Assembly (NCBI GenBank): GCA_021647445.1
Contig: JAKIUS010000100.1
Coordinates: 1-6,462, forward strand
DNA from: Geopsychrobacter sp.
GTDB taxonomy: Bacteria > Desulfobacterota > Desulfuromonadia > Desulfuromonadales > Geopsychrobacteraceae
Length of the DNA: 6,462 nucleotides
Direction of reading: 5' to 3'
Shown: positions 1 through 6,462 of the stretch, piece by piece
Layout of the letters: the number at the start of each line of letters is the position of its first letter
Position numbering within the stretch: position 1 is the first letter of the stretch
Translations under genes and position numbers: made by a program
Notes under the pieces: generated by a model
Told to the model about the DNA's origin: nothing
Database searches by the model: none
What the model saw: only the letters and a program-made list of their open reading frames with translations

Positions 1-567
1 GCTAATAATTTGCTGGCACATGGCGTCGCGCGTGCCACCCTCAAAGAGAGTTTGCCGCAAGTCTTGGCCCTGCGCAGCTTCGACCTGCTGCTTGAGCAAC
101 TTCTGGCAGAAGAACGGCTGCAGCGTTGTCATGAGTTGTTTGCGACCCCGGGTTGGCAACCACAGGTCAGCCCACTGCAAGCAGAACAACTACAGAAGCT
201 GCTGATCCATTTTGAGCTGCAGGGTTGCCAGGTGGCCAATCTCAATCAGGTGGTCGCCGATCTCAGTCTGACTCAAACTGAGGTTGAACCGTTAATAGTT
301 TATCTTCTCGCCGAGGGGAAACTGGAGCGTCTCACGACTGAAAGTTACCTGGCCAAATCAGCCTATGCACAGGCCCTTTCCCACTTGTGTGCACATTTTT
401 CGGCATCCACAGAGTTAAGCCTGGCGCAGTATCGCGACCTGATTGGTGGCGGACGCAAGTTGGCGCAGGCCCTGCTGGAGCATTTTGATGGCTGTAAGTA
501 CACGCGACGGCAGGGTGACATTCGGCTGGCTTGGAATCTCCCCGATTCTGAGCAGGGTTGCAACTGA
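1..567 (+). CDS. selB: Selenocysteine-specific elongation factor SelB, C-terminal part (5' end outside window)
   Basis: The reading frame is open from the first base, so this is the last 188 residues of a protein that is usually about 600-640 residues long. SelB is the special elongation factor that delivers Sec-tRNA to UGA codons marked by a SECIS hairpin. Its N-terminal part is an EF-Tu-like GTPase and its C-terminal part is a chain of winged-helix domains that hold the SECIS RNA. Only winged-helix material is visible here. Two units are clear, about residues 53-115 and 122-178. The last contains the segment LSLAQYRDLIGGGRKLAQAL, followed by EHFDGCKYTRRQGDIR. This matches the SelB fourth winged-helix pattern of a 'RDLLGTSRK' recognition helix, then a hydrophobic strand and 'TRRVGDxR'. 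The GTPase domain cannot be checked. The stop TGA (565-567) shares a base with the ATG of the next gene, so the two are probably translationally coupled. The organism is expected to make selenoproteins; none is encoded in the window. Confidence 0.9.
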   Translation, partial: ANNLLAHGVARATLKESLPQVLALRSFDLLLEQLLAEERLQRCHELFATPGWQPQVSPLQAEQLQKLLIHFELQGCQVANLNQVVADLSLTQTEVEPLIVYLLAEGKLERLTTESYLAKSAYAQALSHLCAHFSASTELSLAQYRDLIGGGRKLAQALLEHFDGCKYTRRQGDIRLAWNLPDSEQGCN

Positions 568-731
568 TGTTCGGGTTTGGCGGTGGTGAATTATTGCTGG
601 TGGCTGCTTTGGTGGCTGTCGCCCTGTTCTCTGGGCGCAATGTGGCGACCTTGTCCCGTCAGGCCGGTCAGTTGGTCGCTCTCTGGCTCAAAATTAAACG
701 TAAACTCTCTTTTCTGCGCTTCTTAAAGTAA
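567..731 (+). CDS. Small TatA/TatB-like twin-arginine translocase protein (54 aa)
   Basis: This small gene begins at the ATG that overlaps the selB stop and ends at TAA 729-731. The protein starts MFGFGGGELLLVAALVAVAL, which is the layout of the TatA/TatB N-terminus: a short 'MFG-G--ELL' start with an acidic residue at position 8, then a membrane helix (about 6-21). Residues 24-50 form a basic, amphipathic-looking helix in which L29, R31 and G34 align with the 'LPELGRSLGKxI' stretch of TatA. In the family these proteins form or gate the channel that exports folded proteins with twin-arginine signals. It is unusual in two ways. The hinge is FSGRN where TatA/TatB normally have FGP or LGP, so the proline is missing. 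The protein also ends right after the amphipathic helix, with no acidic tail. A weak AGGG lies at 554-557, nine bases before the ATG. I infer Tat-family membership from the pattern; a Tat-derived protein with another role is possible. Confidence 0.72.
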   Translation: MFGFGGGELLLVAALVAVALFSGRNVATLSRQAGQLVALWLKIKRKLSFLRFLK

Positions 732-767
732 ACCTTAGGCTCTCTCCTCATATCTTTCGGCGTTGAC

Positions 768-2921
768 TCAATATTTGATTTTGGCAAATGCGGATTTCTC
801 CGCCGCAACCAAGGCATCCTCCAGGGTGATAATCCCCTGCGCTTCGAGGAGTGGGATCAGTTTGATCAGCACTTCGGCCGTGACGATGGAGTCTCCTAGT
901 GCTGTGTGTCGGCCGACAATGGTGATGTTGAGCCGTTCGGCGATCCCGTCGAGTCCGTGGCCTTTAAGGTTGGGGTGAATAATCGATGACAGAAGCAGGG
1001 TATCGAGAACCGGATTGGTAAATTGAATGCCGGTGTTTTTCTCCTGGAGTTGCAAAAAGCGCATATCGAAGGCTGCGTTGTGCGCGACCAGTACGGCCCC
1101 TTCGGCAAACGTATGGAAGTGCGGCAAGATTTTATCGATGGTCGGTTGACCAACGAGCAGTGCTGGATCGATGCCGTGAATAGCGACAGAAGTTGCGGGG
1201 ACATGACGTTTCGGGTCGACCAGTTGATCGATGGTCTCATGTTGCAGGATCTGCCCGTTAACGATGCGGATGGCACCCAGCTGAATAATTTCATCCCCTT
1301 CAGAGGGGTTGAGTCCGGTTGTCTCGGTGTCAAACACCACGAAGGTCAGCCTGCGCAGCGGGGTTTTGGCCATTTCATCATCACCACGTTGTTCGAAGAG
1401 GTCAAACTCGTAGGAGACCGGACGATGTTCGATCTGGGATAGTTGGGGCAGAGGTTGTGTCCCTTCGGGCTTAGGGTAGCTTATTTGTATGCCAGAAAAG
1501 CCTTCTGCGCAATCTGCAGGTAGATATTCCATCATGCCGGACATCTTTTCGAGCAGATCGGCAAAGCTGAAGGTCTCCCCTCGGCTGTTGCTGATGAGGG
1601 GCGAATCACGCCAGCTATTCAGCAGGCTGCTTTCGACACCCTGTTTCCAGTCAATATTCAGCCGCAGATATTCCTGTTGTTCAGTGAGTTTGAAACTGAA
1701 GTGGTCAAGGTGATGGCGAGCGTGGAGCATGCCGGTAAGATGCGATAGGGTCTGAACAAAGGAGTAGCTATCGAGTTTCAGCCAGAGACCCGCTTCGCTT
1801 TGAAAACTGACCTTGCATTTGAAGCGGTCAGTGATGTTTTTGGCGAGGACTTCGAGAACGCTTTCGCCTGGAATATCTTCAACCTTGCTCTGGGCACGCA
1901 GATGCGTGGCGTAATTACTTCGCGCCTGTTGGATGGTGAGTTCGAGTCGTTGTGAGGCGCGGTCGATGGTTTTGCGGTTCTGCTGCAGTTGTTCCATGTG
2001 CATTTTTGGGGTGTTGAGGATCTGGGTAATCGAATCTCTGATCTCGTTCAGTGTTCCTTGCAGATCCTCGGTCAGGGAGCGGATAAGCGTATCGCGACGG
2101 GTGTCGGCATCTATCTGGACGCTCATATCTTCCAGGGTCAGGACAAAGCCACTCATGATTTTGTCGCCCTCTTTTTCTGTCAGCACCGGAGCCATGTTGA
2201 CGCGTAGGTAGGTGCCGCCTAAATGGGAGAGCATGAAACTGCTGATCGGCGCGGCTTGATTGCGTGTCAGGGCGCGGTTCAGCAGTTCTAGCGCATGGGC
2301 AAGGGGATTGCGGTCGAGGAGCCCGAAGATGGAGCGACCCAGGCCGATGAGCCCCTGGGGCTGATCCTCCTGGCTATTTTCAGCCGGAGTTGCATCAAAA
2401 AGGGTCATGGCTTTGGAATTATAGAGGAGAATTTGCCCGTCACTATTACAGACCACAACCGCGTGCGGAAGCTCAGACATCAGGGCCGCGAGTCGATTCC
2501 GTTCTTCTTTGACCTGAGCCTTGGAGAGTGCAATATGGTTATCGATATCCTTCTGCATGCGGGTGAAGGTATCGGCCGACTCATTGATGATGCTCGCGAG
2601 TTGCAGAACCTCTTTTCCGCCCTTGGGAGTCACTCGATAATCCGGATTTGCCTGTGAAATCAAGCGGGTTTCTTCGGCTAATTGCAGAATTGGCACAATG
2701 TAATAGTGAAACAGCAGGCTGATCAGTCCGCCGATAATCAGGCACAGAACAACAGCACCAAGAAGCGGAAAGGGGATGAGTTTACCGATCAGGTGCTCGA
2801 CATAGAGTTTCTCTTCCGATGCCAGACTATGCCAGGAGCCAGCAAAGCTGGCGATAATGACAGTGAAGGTTGTCAGGACAACCACTAACAGGAAAAACCA
2901 GTATTTTACCCGTGGAGACAT
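768..2921 (-). CDS. Membrane HAMP-PAS protein with degenerate histidine kinase core fused to DnaQ-type DEDDh exonuclease (717 aa)
   Basis: Domains in order: membrane helix 1 (about 7-29), a periplasmic loop of only about 20 residues, membrane helix 2 (about 50-73), HAMP linker (about 75-125), coiled coil (125-145), PAS (about 143-265), a histidine-kinase-like helical and ATPase-like region (about 270-495), and a DEDDh 3'-5' exonuclease (about 523-690). The exonuclease is intact: ExoI FDTETTG (D531, E533), ExoII AHNAAFD (D619), ExoIII GRHTALGD (H672, D677). These residues bind two metal ions and remove nucleotides from 3' ends in DnaQ/RNase T relatives. The kinase-like part looks dead. The H-box position reads LTEDLQGTL, with Glu285 where histidine is expected, and the N-box reads QTLSHLTGML without its asparagines. 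The likely role is signal-dependent nuclease activity at the inner membrane, sensing through PAS or the membrane because the periplasmic loop is tiny. The start has a GAGG (complement of 2927-2930) five bases upstream. Databases may label such proteins 'DNA polymerase III subunit epsilon', but this is not the replicative subunit. Confidence 0.85.
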   Translation of the reverse strand: MSPRVKYWFFLLVVVLTTFTVIIASFAGSWHSLASEEKLYVEHLIGKLIPFPLLGAVVLCLIIGGLISLLFHYYIVPILQLAEETRLISQANPDYRVTPKGGKEVLQLASIINESADTFTRMQKDIDNHIALSKAQVKEERNRLAALMSELPHAVVVCNSDGQILLYNSKAMTLFDATPAENSQEDQPQGLIGLGRSIFGLLDRNPLAHALELLNRALTRNQAAPISSFMLSHLGGTYLRVNMAPVLTEKEGDKIMSGFVLTLEDMSVQIDADTRRDTLIRSLTEDLQGTLNEIRDSITQILNTPKMHMEQLQQNRKTIDRASQRLELTIQQARSNYATHLRAQSKVEDIPGESVLEVLAKNITDRFKCKVSFQSEAGLWLKLDSYSFVQTLSHLTGMLHARHHLDHFSFKLTEQQEYLRLNIDWKQGVESSLLNSWRDSPLISNSRGETFSFADLLEKMSGMMEYLPADCAEGFSGIQISYPKPEGTQPLPQLSQIEHRPVSYEFDLFEQRGDDEMAKTPLRRLTFVVFDTETTGLNPSEGDEIIQLGAIRIVNGQILQHETIDQLVDPKRHVPATSVAIHGIDPALLVGQPTIDKILPHFHTFAEGAVLVAHNAAFDMRFLQLQEKNTGIQFTNPVLDTLLLSSIIHPNLKGHGLDGIAERLNITIVGRHTALGDSIVTAEVLIKLIPLLEAQGIITLEDALVAAEKSAFAKIKY

Positions 2922-2956
2922 GGAGACCTCGGTCGTGGATTGGATTGGGATACAAG

Positions 2957-2980
2957 CAGTTGATTCAATATATTCGACTG
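2957..2980. repeat. Imperfect inverted repeat upstream of the exonuclease fusion gene
   Basis: The 83-base gap between the lipoprotein gene and the fusion gene (2922-3004) contains CAGTTGA (2957-2963) and TCGACTG (2974-2980). These form 7-base arms with one mismatch (a G-U wobble in + strand RNA) around an AT-rich centre that holds the self-complementary AATATATT. It ends about 35 bases before the ATG of the fusion gene. It could be an operator or a weak hairpin, or chance. I see no convincing -35/-10 pair or sigma-54 site in the gap. Confidence 0.3.
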
Positions 2981-3004
2981 ATTGTCATGTTGGCATTGCT
3001 CTGT

Positions 3005-3664
3005 TTAGTTTTTGGGGAAGGGGATATGGCGACGGGCTTCCCAATATTGTGTGACCCGTTTTACCAGACTGTGACTGCGGCCGTTGTTAATAGAATTAAA
3101 GAGGGAGCCGAAGGTTTCACGTTCGATACGGAGCTCGTAATAGATCTGGGCCATATGGAAATATGTCCAACCCTTCTCTTCATTGTTGGTCGCCTTGGCC
3201 AGTGCCTTATGGCTTTCAATCAGGGCTTTTTTATATTCCCCCTTCTTGAAGTAGATGATCGATTTTAGATCGAAAAGACGACTATCAACCGGTGGGAGTC
3301 TAAGAGACAATTTTTCTGCTTTGTTCAGATTGTTGAAATCTGCGGCTTCCAAAAGAGCTAGCCGATAGTACAGGGATCGCTTCTGCTGGCTGTCTGCCGG
3401 GTATTTTAAGGCCTTCTTGTAGGCCTTGCGTGCCTGTTTGAATTTATCCTGAGATTCAAGGAGGTCTGCATAGAGCAGGGCATCGTCAATATTGGGATTA
3501 CCGGCAAGGGCCTGACGCATCTCATTGAGGGCACCCGGAATATCGTTGATGGAGAGAAGCTCATTGACCCATTGGCGATGTTGCACGGGGGTAACATCGG
3601 TGTTGATGGCCGGAGCACAGGCTGACAGCCAGAACAATAGAATCATTAGGCTGAAGAGGCGCAT
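3005..3664 (-). CDS. TPR-repeat lipoprotein (219 aa), probably outer-membrane anchored
   Basis: The N-terminus has a basic start (MR), a hydrophobic stretch and a lipobox LSAC ending at Cys16, so signal peptidase II should cleave before Cys16 and leave a lipid-anchored protein. Alanine at the +2 position (not aspartate) favours outer-membrane sorting under the enterobacterial Lol rule. The mature part is almost entirely helical with repeated 34-residue patterns typical of tetratricopeptide repeats, roughly at 28-57, 60-93, 97-125, 127-160 and 163-196. The best are the second (ADLLESQDKFKQARKAYKKA) and the fourth (around YFKKGEYKKALIESHKAL). TPR lipoproteins are usually protein-binding scaffolds in envelope assembly; no enzyme motif is visible. 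The start has GGAG about eight bases upstream on the - strand. The gene sits 83 bases before the sensor-exonuclease fusion and 87 bases after purC. Its specific function is unknown. It is not BamD in length or pattern as far as I can judge. Confidence 0.8.
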   Translation of the reverse strand: MRLFSLMILLFWLSACAPAINTDVTPVQHRQWVNELLSINDIPGALNEMRQALAGNPNIDDALLYADLLESQDKFKQARKAYKKALKYPADSQQKRSLYYRLALLEAADFNNLNKAEKLSLRLPPVDSRLFDLKSIIYFKKGEYKKALIESHKALAKATNNEEKGWTYFHMAQIYYELRIERETFGSLFNSINNGRSHSLVKRVTQYWEARRHIPFPKN

Positions 3665-3712
3665 TAAAAAATCTCCGTTTGTGGTTGCATATCGCGTAAG
3701 TTTAACCGAAAC

Positions 3713-3739
3713 GGCGGCCCAATCCGAAGATTGGCCACC
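3713..3739 (-). terminator. UUCG-capped hairpin after purC, possible (bidirectional) terminator
   Basis: On the - strand the RNA would read GGUGGCCAAUC-UUCG-GAUUGGGCCGCC. That is 11 base pairs including one G-U wobble, with a single bulged G, capped by the very stable C(UUCG)G tetraloop. It lies 12 bases past the purC stop. The tract after it on the - strand is weak (GTTTCGGTT). On the + strand the same stem (with a C-A mismatch) is followed by ATTTTTT at 3740-3746, a classic U-tract. It may end purC transcripts weakly, act as an RNA-stability element, or stop antisense transcription entering from the left. Confidence 0.55.
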
Positions 3740-3751
3740 ATTTTTTGTCGG

Positions 3752-4633
3752 TCAGCTCGTGAGTTTTTTGAGTGCTTCTAAATATTTGTCGCTGGTTCTG
3801 GTGACGATCTCTTTGGGGAGAATCGGTGCCGGTGCCGTTTTATCCCAGTCAAGAGTCTCGAGATAGTCGCGCAGAAACTGTTTGTCGAAGCTGGGTTGAG
3901 CCTGTCCTGCCTGGTACTGATCACTGGGCCAGAAACGGGAGGAATCAGGAGTTAAGGCTTCATCGATCCAGATCAGTTGATCTCCGATGGTGCCAAATTC
4001 AAACTTGGTGTCGGCAATGATGATCCCCTTATCGGCCGCAAATTCGCGCGCGCGCTGATAGATCTCAATGCTGATATCGCGTACCTTTTGTGCCATCTCT
4101 GAACCACAGAGTTTTTCCGCTTCGGTAAAGGGGATGTTCTCATCGTGCTCGCCAAGCTCTGCCTTGGTTGAGGGGGTGAATATGGTCTCGGGAAGTTTGC
4201 TGCTCTCGAGTAAATTCTCGGGCAGTTCTATTCCGCACACCGACCCCTTTCGCTGGTATTCTTTCCAGCCGCTGCCGGAGAGGTAGCCGCGGACAATACA
4301 TTCGATCGGCAGTGGTGAAGCTTTTTTGGTCAGCATGCTGCGGCCTTCAAGCTGGTCACGATACTGATGAGTGATGGCCGGGAAATCATCAACTTCGGTG
4401 GCGATCAGGTGGTTCGGAATCAGGTCCGCCATCATTTCGAACCAGAATTTAGAGACCTGGGTCAGCACGAATCCTTTTTGTGGAATTCCTTCGTTCATGA
4501 TGACATCAAAGGCTGAAATCCTGTCACTGGTCACGATTAACAGGTGTTCGCCGAGGTCATAAATGTCACGCACCTTACCCTTGTTGACCAGATTGAGTTC
4601 GGGGCAGTTTGTTTGGGTGACGATCTTGCTCAT
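3752..4633 (-). CDS. purC: Phosphoribosylaminoimidazole-succinocarboxamide synthase (SAICAR synthetase)
   Basis: PurC joins aspartate to CAIR with ATP to make SAICAR in de novo purine synthesis in the cytoplasm. Family motifs appear in order: GKVRDIYD (residues 19-26, nucleotide-binding start), TSDRISAFD (35-43), [17 protein letters not shown] (110-126), [13 protein letters not shown] (155-167), IADTKFEFG (206-214) and [12 protein letters not shown] (224-235). The length of 293 residues fits the longer PurC class (about 290-300), as opposed to the E. coli type of about 237. The start is ATG at 4633, giving MSKIVTQTN. It has GGAG eight bases upstream and lies just after the ppiD stop. The frame stays open a further 53 codons upstream, but that extension runs inside ppiD and encodes a low-complexity basic stretch without PurC similarity, so I reject it. 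The 4-base gap to ppiD implies co-transcription. No other pur gene is in view. Confidence 0.96.
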   Translation of the reverse strand: MSKIVTQTNCPELNLVNKGKVRDIYDLGEHLLIVTSDRISAFDVIMNEGIPQKGFVLTQVSKFWFEMMADLIPNHLIATEVDDFPAITHQYRDQLEGRSMLTKKASPLPIECIVRGYLSGSGWKEYQRKGSVCGIELPENLLESSKLPETIFTPSTKAELGEHDENIPFTEAEKLCGSEMAQKVRDISIEIYQRAREFAADKGIIIADTKFEFGTIGDQLIWIDEALTPDSSRFWPSDQYQAGQAQPSFDKQFLRDYLETLDWDKTAPAPILPKEIVTRTSDKYLEALKKLTS

Positions 4634-4637
4634 CTTG

Positions 4638-6462
4638 TTATCTCCGTGCCAGATCGTTGCTGAGACTGGGATCGATGCTGATCTGTGCCGCCTCGAGCAA
4701 CACTTTGAGTTTGTCGTTGACGGCCGCTTCTTTCTTCTGAGTGAGGAGTTTATCCTCAATCTTTTTACGCTCGGCGACGTCGAGTTTTTCAAGGTCGGCT
4801 TTTTCGGTCTTTTTCAGGCTGATCAATACATAACCTTGGCCCTGTTTGAACACCTTAATGCCATTCGGGCTCTCGCTGGTGAGGGAAAAAGCGGCGTCTG
4901 AAAGCTCTTGCAATGAACCGATGCGGGGCACAAATGCGCCGTAACTGCTGCTGAAGAGGCCGGTCTCTTCGAGCTGGAATTTTGAGGCCTTGGCCGCAGC
5001 TTTGAGGCTCTTTTTTTCTGTCGTCAGTTTCAGGAGCTGGTCAGCCGCCTCTTTGGCCAGGTCGACGGCCTCGGCTTTACGATAAGCCGCTTCGACGGCA
5101 GCCCGCACTTCTGTGAGCTCGGGGATACGACTCGGCTGGCGCTCCTTGATGGTGAAGATGAAGACCCCTTGCGTCGTCTGGACCGGGCGGGCGAGTTGGC
5201 CGTCTTTCAGGCTAAATGCCGCAGCGATGATATCCGCCTCGCGGCCGATGCCGTCGATGGCATCGGTGCGATCGAACAGCCCTGTCTCTTTAATGCCGAG
5301 ATCATTCGTCTTGGCCGCTGCATCCAGGTCGCCTGATTTGCGGTTGATATTGTAGGCATCCATCGCTTTCTCGTAGGCGAGTTGCCGGGCCTTATCTGCA
5401 CGCAGTCCGGTTTTGACCTCTTCCATGGCGTCAGCCAGGGGTTTGACTCCGGGCTCGATGTATTCTTCAAGTTTAATGATATGAAAGCCGAAATCGGTCT
5501 CAACGATGTCGCTGAGTTCGCCGGGGTGCATGTTGAAAACAGCTTTGCCAAATGGGGCGACCATCATGCCGCGGCCAAAATAGCCGAGTTCGCCGCCCTT
5601 TGACGCGCTGCCGGGATCATCCGATTTGGCCCGGGCCAGGGTTGCGAAATCCTTCCCTTCGTTCAGGTCTTTTAAAATTGACTCTGCAAGAGCGCGCCGC
5701 ACCTGTTTTTGAGTGTCGCTGGCATCCTTGTCGACCTTGATCAGAATATGCGCGGCCTTGGCTTGCTCCTTGACTTCGAACAGGTCTATGTTGCGGCGAT
5801 AGTAACGGTTGAGTTCTGCATCGGTGAAGCTGACAATCTCTTTTTCGTAGCGCGCTGGGTCGAATTGCAGGTAACGCAGGGATATTCTTTCCGGTTGGCG
5901 GAAGTCTTCCTGTTGTTCTGTGAAGTAGGCCTTCAATATCTCATTATCGACCTTGACCTTGTTTTCAAAGCTGGCAGGCAGCAGGCGAACAAAGTTAAGG
6001 TTGATCTTATCGTTTTCGCTGCGGTAGGACTCTTCAATCTCCTGGGGGCTGACGCTGATCCCCTGTTGGAGTTGAGCGCGCAGTTTTTCAACCAGTAGTT
6101 GACGTCGTTGGTTGGCTTCGAACTGTTCTGGCTTTAAGCGTTCATAGTTGAGGACTTGTATGTAGCGCTCGCGATCAAACTTGCCATCAGCCTGAAAGGA
6201 GGGATACTTGGCGATTGCCGCGACCAGTTCCTGCTCACTGATTTCAAGTCCCGACTTTTCAGCTTCTTGCATCAACAGCGTCTGGTTAATCAGTTGATCG
6301 ATTGCCTGTTGCTTTAGGTTGAGTTGTTTCTCCAGTTGTGGGGTGAAACTCTCGCGATAGATGCCCTGATAAAGGTTATACAGGTTGCTGTAGGCATCCT
6401 GATATTCTTCATGCGAAATCTGGCTGTCATTAACCTGCAGGGCAGCGCTGTCTCCACTCGGT
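4638..6462 (-). CDS. ppiD: PpiD/SurA-type periplasmic peptidyl-prolyl isomerase and chaperone (N-terminus outside window)
   Basis: The frame is open to the right edge, giving 607 visible residues. Only the short cytoplasmic tail and membrane anchor expected for PpiD (about 620-640 residues) seem to be missing. The TTG at 6275 is not a real start, because SurA-N/PpiD-type sequence continues upstream of it. Domains in visible numbering: chaperone N-lobe (about 5-190, including the segment [20 protein letters not shown]), then a parvulin domain (about 234-334) with AHILI (His238), SDDPGS (Asp281/282), [10 protein letters not shown] and [11 protein letters not shown] (His327). Two further parvulin-like half units follow at about 390-450 and 497-559, and the C-terminus ends DLARR. 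In PpiD the protein is tethered to the inner membrane near the Sec translocon and helps newly exported proteins fold. The parvulin motifs are close to canonical, unlike E. coli PpiD, whose domain is reported inactive. It is followed by purC after 4 bases. Confidence 0.88.
   Translation of the reverse strand, partial: PSGDSAALQVNDSQISHEEYQDAYSNLYNLYQGIYRESFTPQLEKQLNLKQQAIDQLINQTLLMQEAEKSGLEISEQELVAAIAKYPSFQADGKFDRERYIQVLNYERLKPEQFEANQRRQLLVEKLRAQLQQGISVSPQEIEESYRSENDKINLNFVRLLPASFENKVKVDNEILKAYFTEQQEDFRQPERISLRYLQFDPARYEKEIVSFTDAELNRYYRRNIDLFEVKEQAKAAHILIKVDKDASDTQKQVRRALAESILKDLNEGKDFATLARAKSDDPGSASKGGELGYFGRGMMVAPFGKAVFNMHPGELSDIVETDFGFHIIKLEEYIEPGVKPLADAMEEVKTGLRADKARQLAYEKAMDAYNINRKSGDLDAAAKTNDLGIKETGLFDRTDAIDGIGREADIIAAAFSLKDGQLARPVQTTQGVFIFTIKERQPSRIPELTEVRAAVEAAYRKAEAVDLAKEAADQLLKLTTEKKSLKAAAKASKFQLEETGLFSSSYGAFVPRIGSLQELSDAAFSLTSESPNGIKVFKQGQGYVLISLKKTEKADLEKLDVAERKKIEDKLLTQKKEAAVNDKLKVLLEAAQISIDPSLSNDLARR
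4642..4645 (-). promoter_or_regulatory. Ribosome binding site deciding the purC start
   Basis: On the - strand this reads GGAG, eight bases before the ATG at 4633. It lies inside the last codons of ppiD and supports the short purC start over the longer open frame beginning at 4792. Confidence 0.7.

Noticed and set aside
1023..1442. 139-codon + strand frame opposite the exonuclease domain
   Set aside because: It is a shadow of the conserved DEDDh coding region; the protein shows no family pattern.
768..2921. Replicative DNA polymerase III epsilon subunit (dnaQ)
   Set aside because: The exonuclease domain matches the superfamily, but the membrane, HAMP, PAS and kinase-like parts rule out the replicative proofreading subunit.
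2991..3000. TGGCATTGCT resembling a sigma-54 promoter
   Set aside because: It lacks the five-base spacer between the GG and GC elements and lies on the + strand, facing away from the genes.
2870..3268. 132-codon + strand frame with a hydrophobic stretch, across the lipoprotein/fusion gap
   Set aside because: It is antisense to two well-supported genes and has no recognisable domain and no clear ribosome binding site; the hydrophobic run is a by-product of the opposite strand.
4634..4792. 53-codon upstream extension of the purC frame
   Set aside because: It overlaps ppiD in another frame, is rich in Arg/Lys/Ser with no PurC similarity, and the ATG at 4633 has its own GGAG.
4563..4901. 112-codon + strand frame opposite the ppiD/purC junction
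   Set aside because: It is antisense to two clear genes; the hydrophobic segments arise from complementing charged codons.
5709..6098. 129-codon + strand frame opposite ppiD
   Set aside because: It is a shadow frame without domain or start signals.
6273..6275. TTG as start of the PpiD-like protein
   Set aside because: The frame stays open to the right edge and encodes typical PpiD N-lobe sequence upstream, so the gene is cut by the window.

Overview
The window looks like ordinary chromosomal sequence from a Gram-negative proteobacterium. A Desulfuromonas/Pelobacter/Geobacter-like member of the former Deltaproteobacteria is my best guess. That rests on the style of the proteins (a SelB C-terminus, a PpiD-like periplasmic chaperone, a 293-residue PurC and an envelope TPR lipoprotein), not on any marker gene. 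There are no phage, transposon, CRISPR, tRNA or rRNA features, and base composition looks even throughout.

Layout. On the + strand at the left edge lies the 3' end of selB (selenocysteine-specific elongation factor, 1-567). Its stop codon overlaps the start of a 54-codon gene (567-731) for a tiny TatA/TatB-like membrane protein. Everything else is on the - strand and is read from right to left. A ppiD/SurA-type peptidyl-prolyl isomerase gene (4638-6462) is cut by the right edge. It is followed after 4 bases by purC (3752-4633), then by a strong UUCG-capped hairpin (3713-3739), a TPR lipoprotein gene (3005-3664) and a large membrane-sensor/exonuclease fusion gene (768-2921). The two blocks converge with only 36 bases between their stop codons (732-767), and I see no terminator hairpin there.

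How the genes relate. selB and the Tat-like gene are probably translationally coupled. ppiD and purC are almost certainly co-transcribed, although an envelope chaperone and a purine enzyme have no obvious shared job. The lipoprotein and the fusion gene form a second block, possibly a small envelope module, but that link rests on position only.

The most interesting item is the 717-residue fusion. It has two membrane helices, a HAMP linker, a PAS domain and a region that reads like a histidine kinase core with its phospho-acceptor histidine and ATP-binding N-box lost. This is followed by a DnaQ-type DEDDh 3'-5' exonuclease with all five catalytic residues present. It looks like a sensor kinase scaffold whose output has been replaced by a nuclease. 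The second most interesting item is the minimal Tat-like protein, which lacks the usual Gly-Pro hinge.
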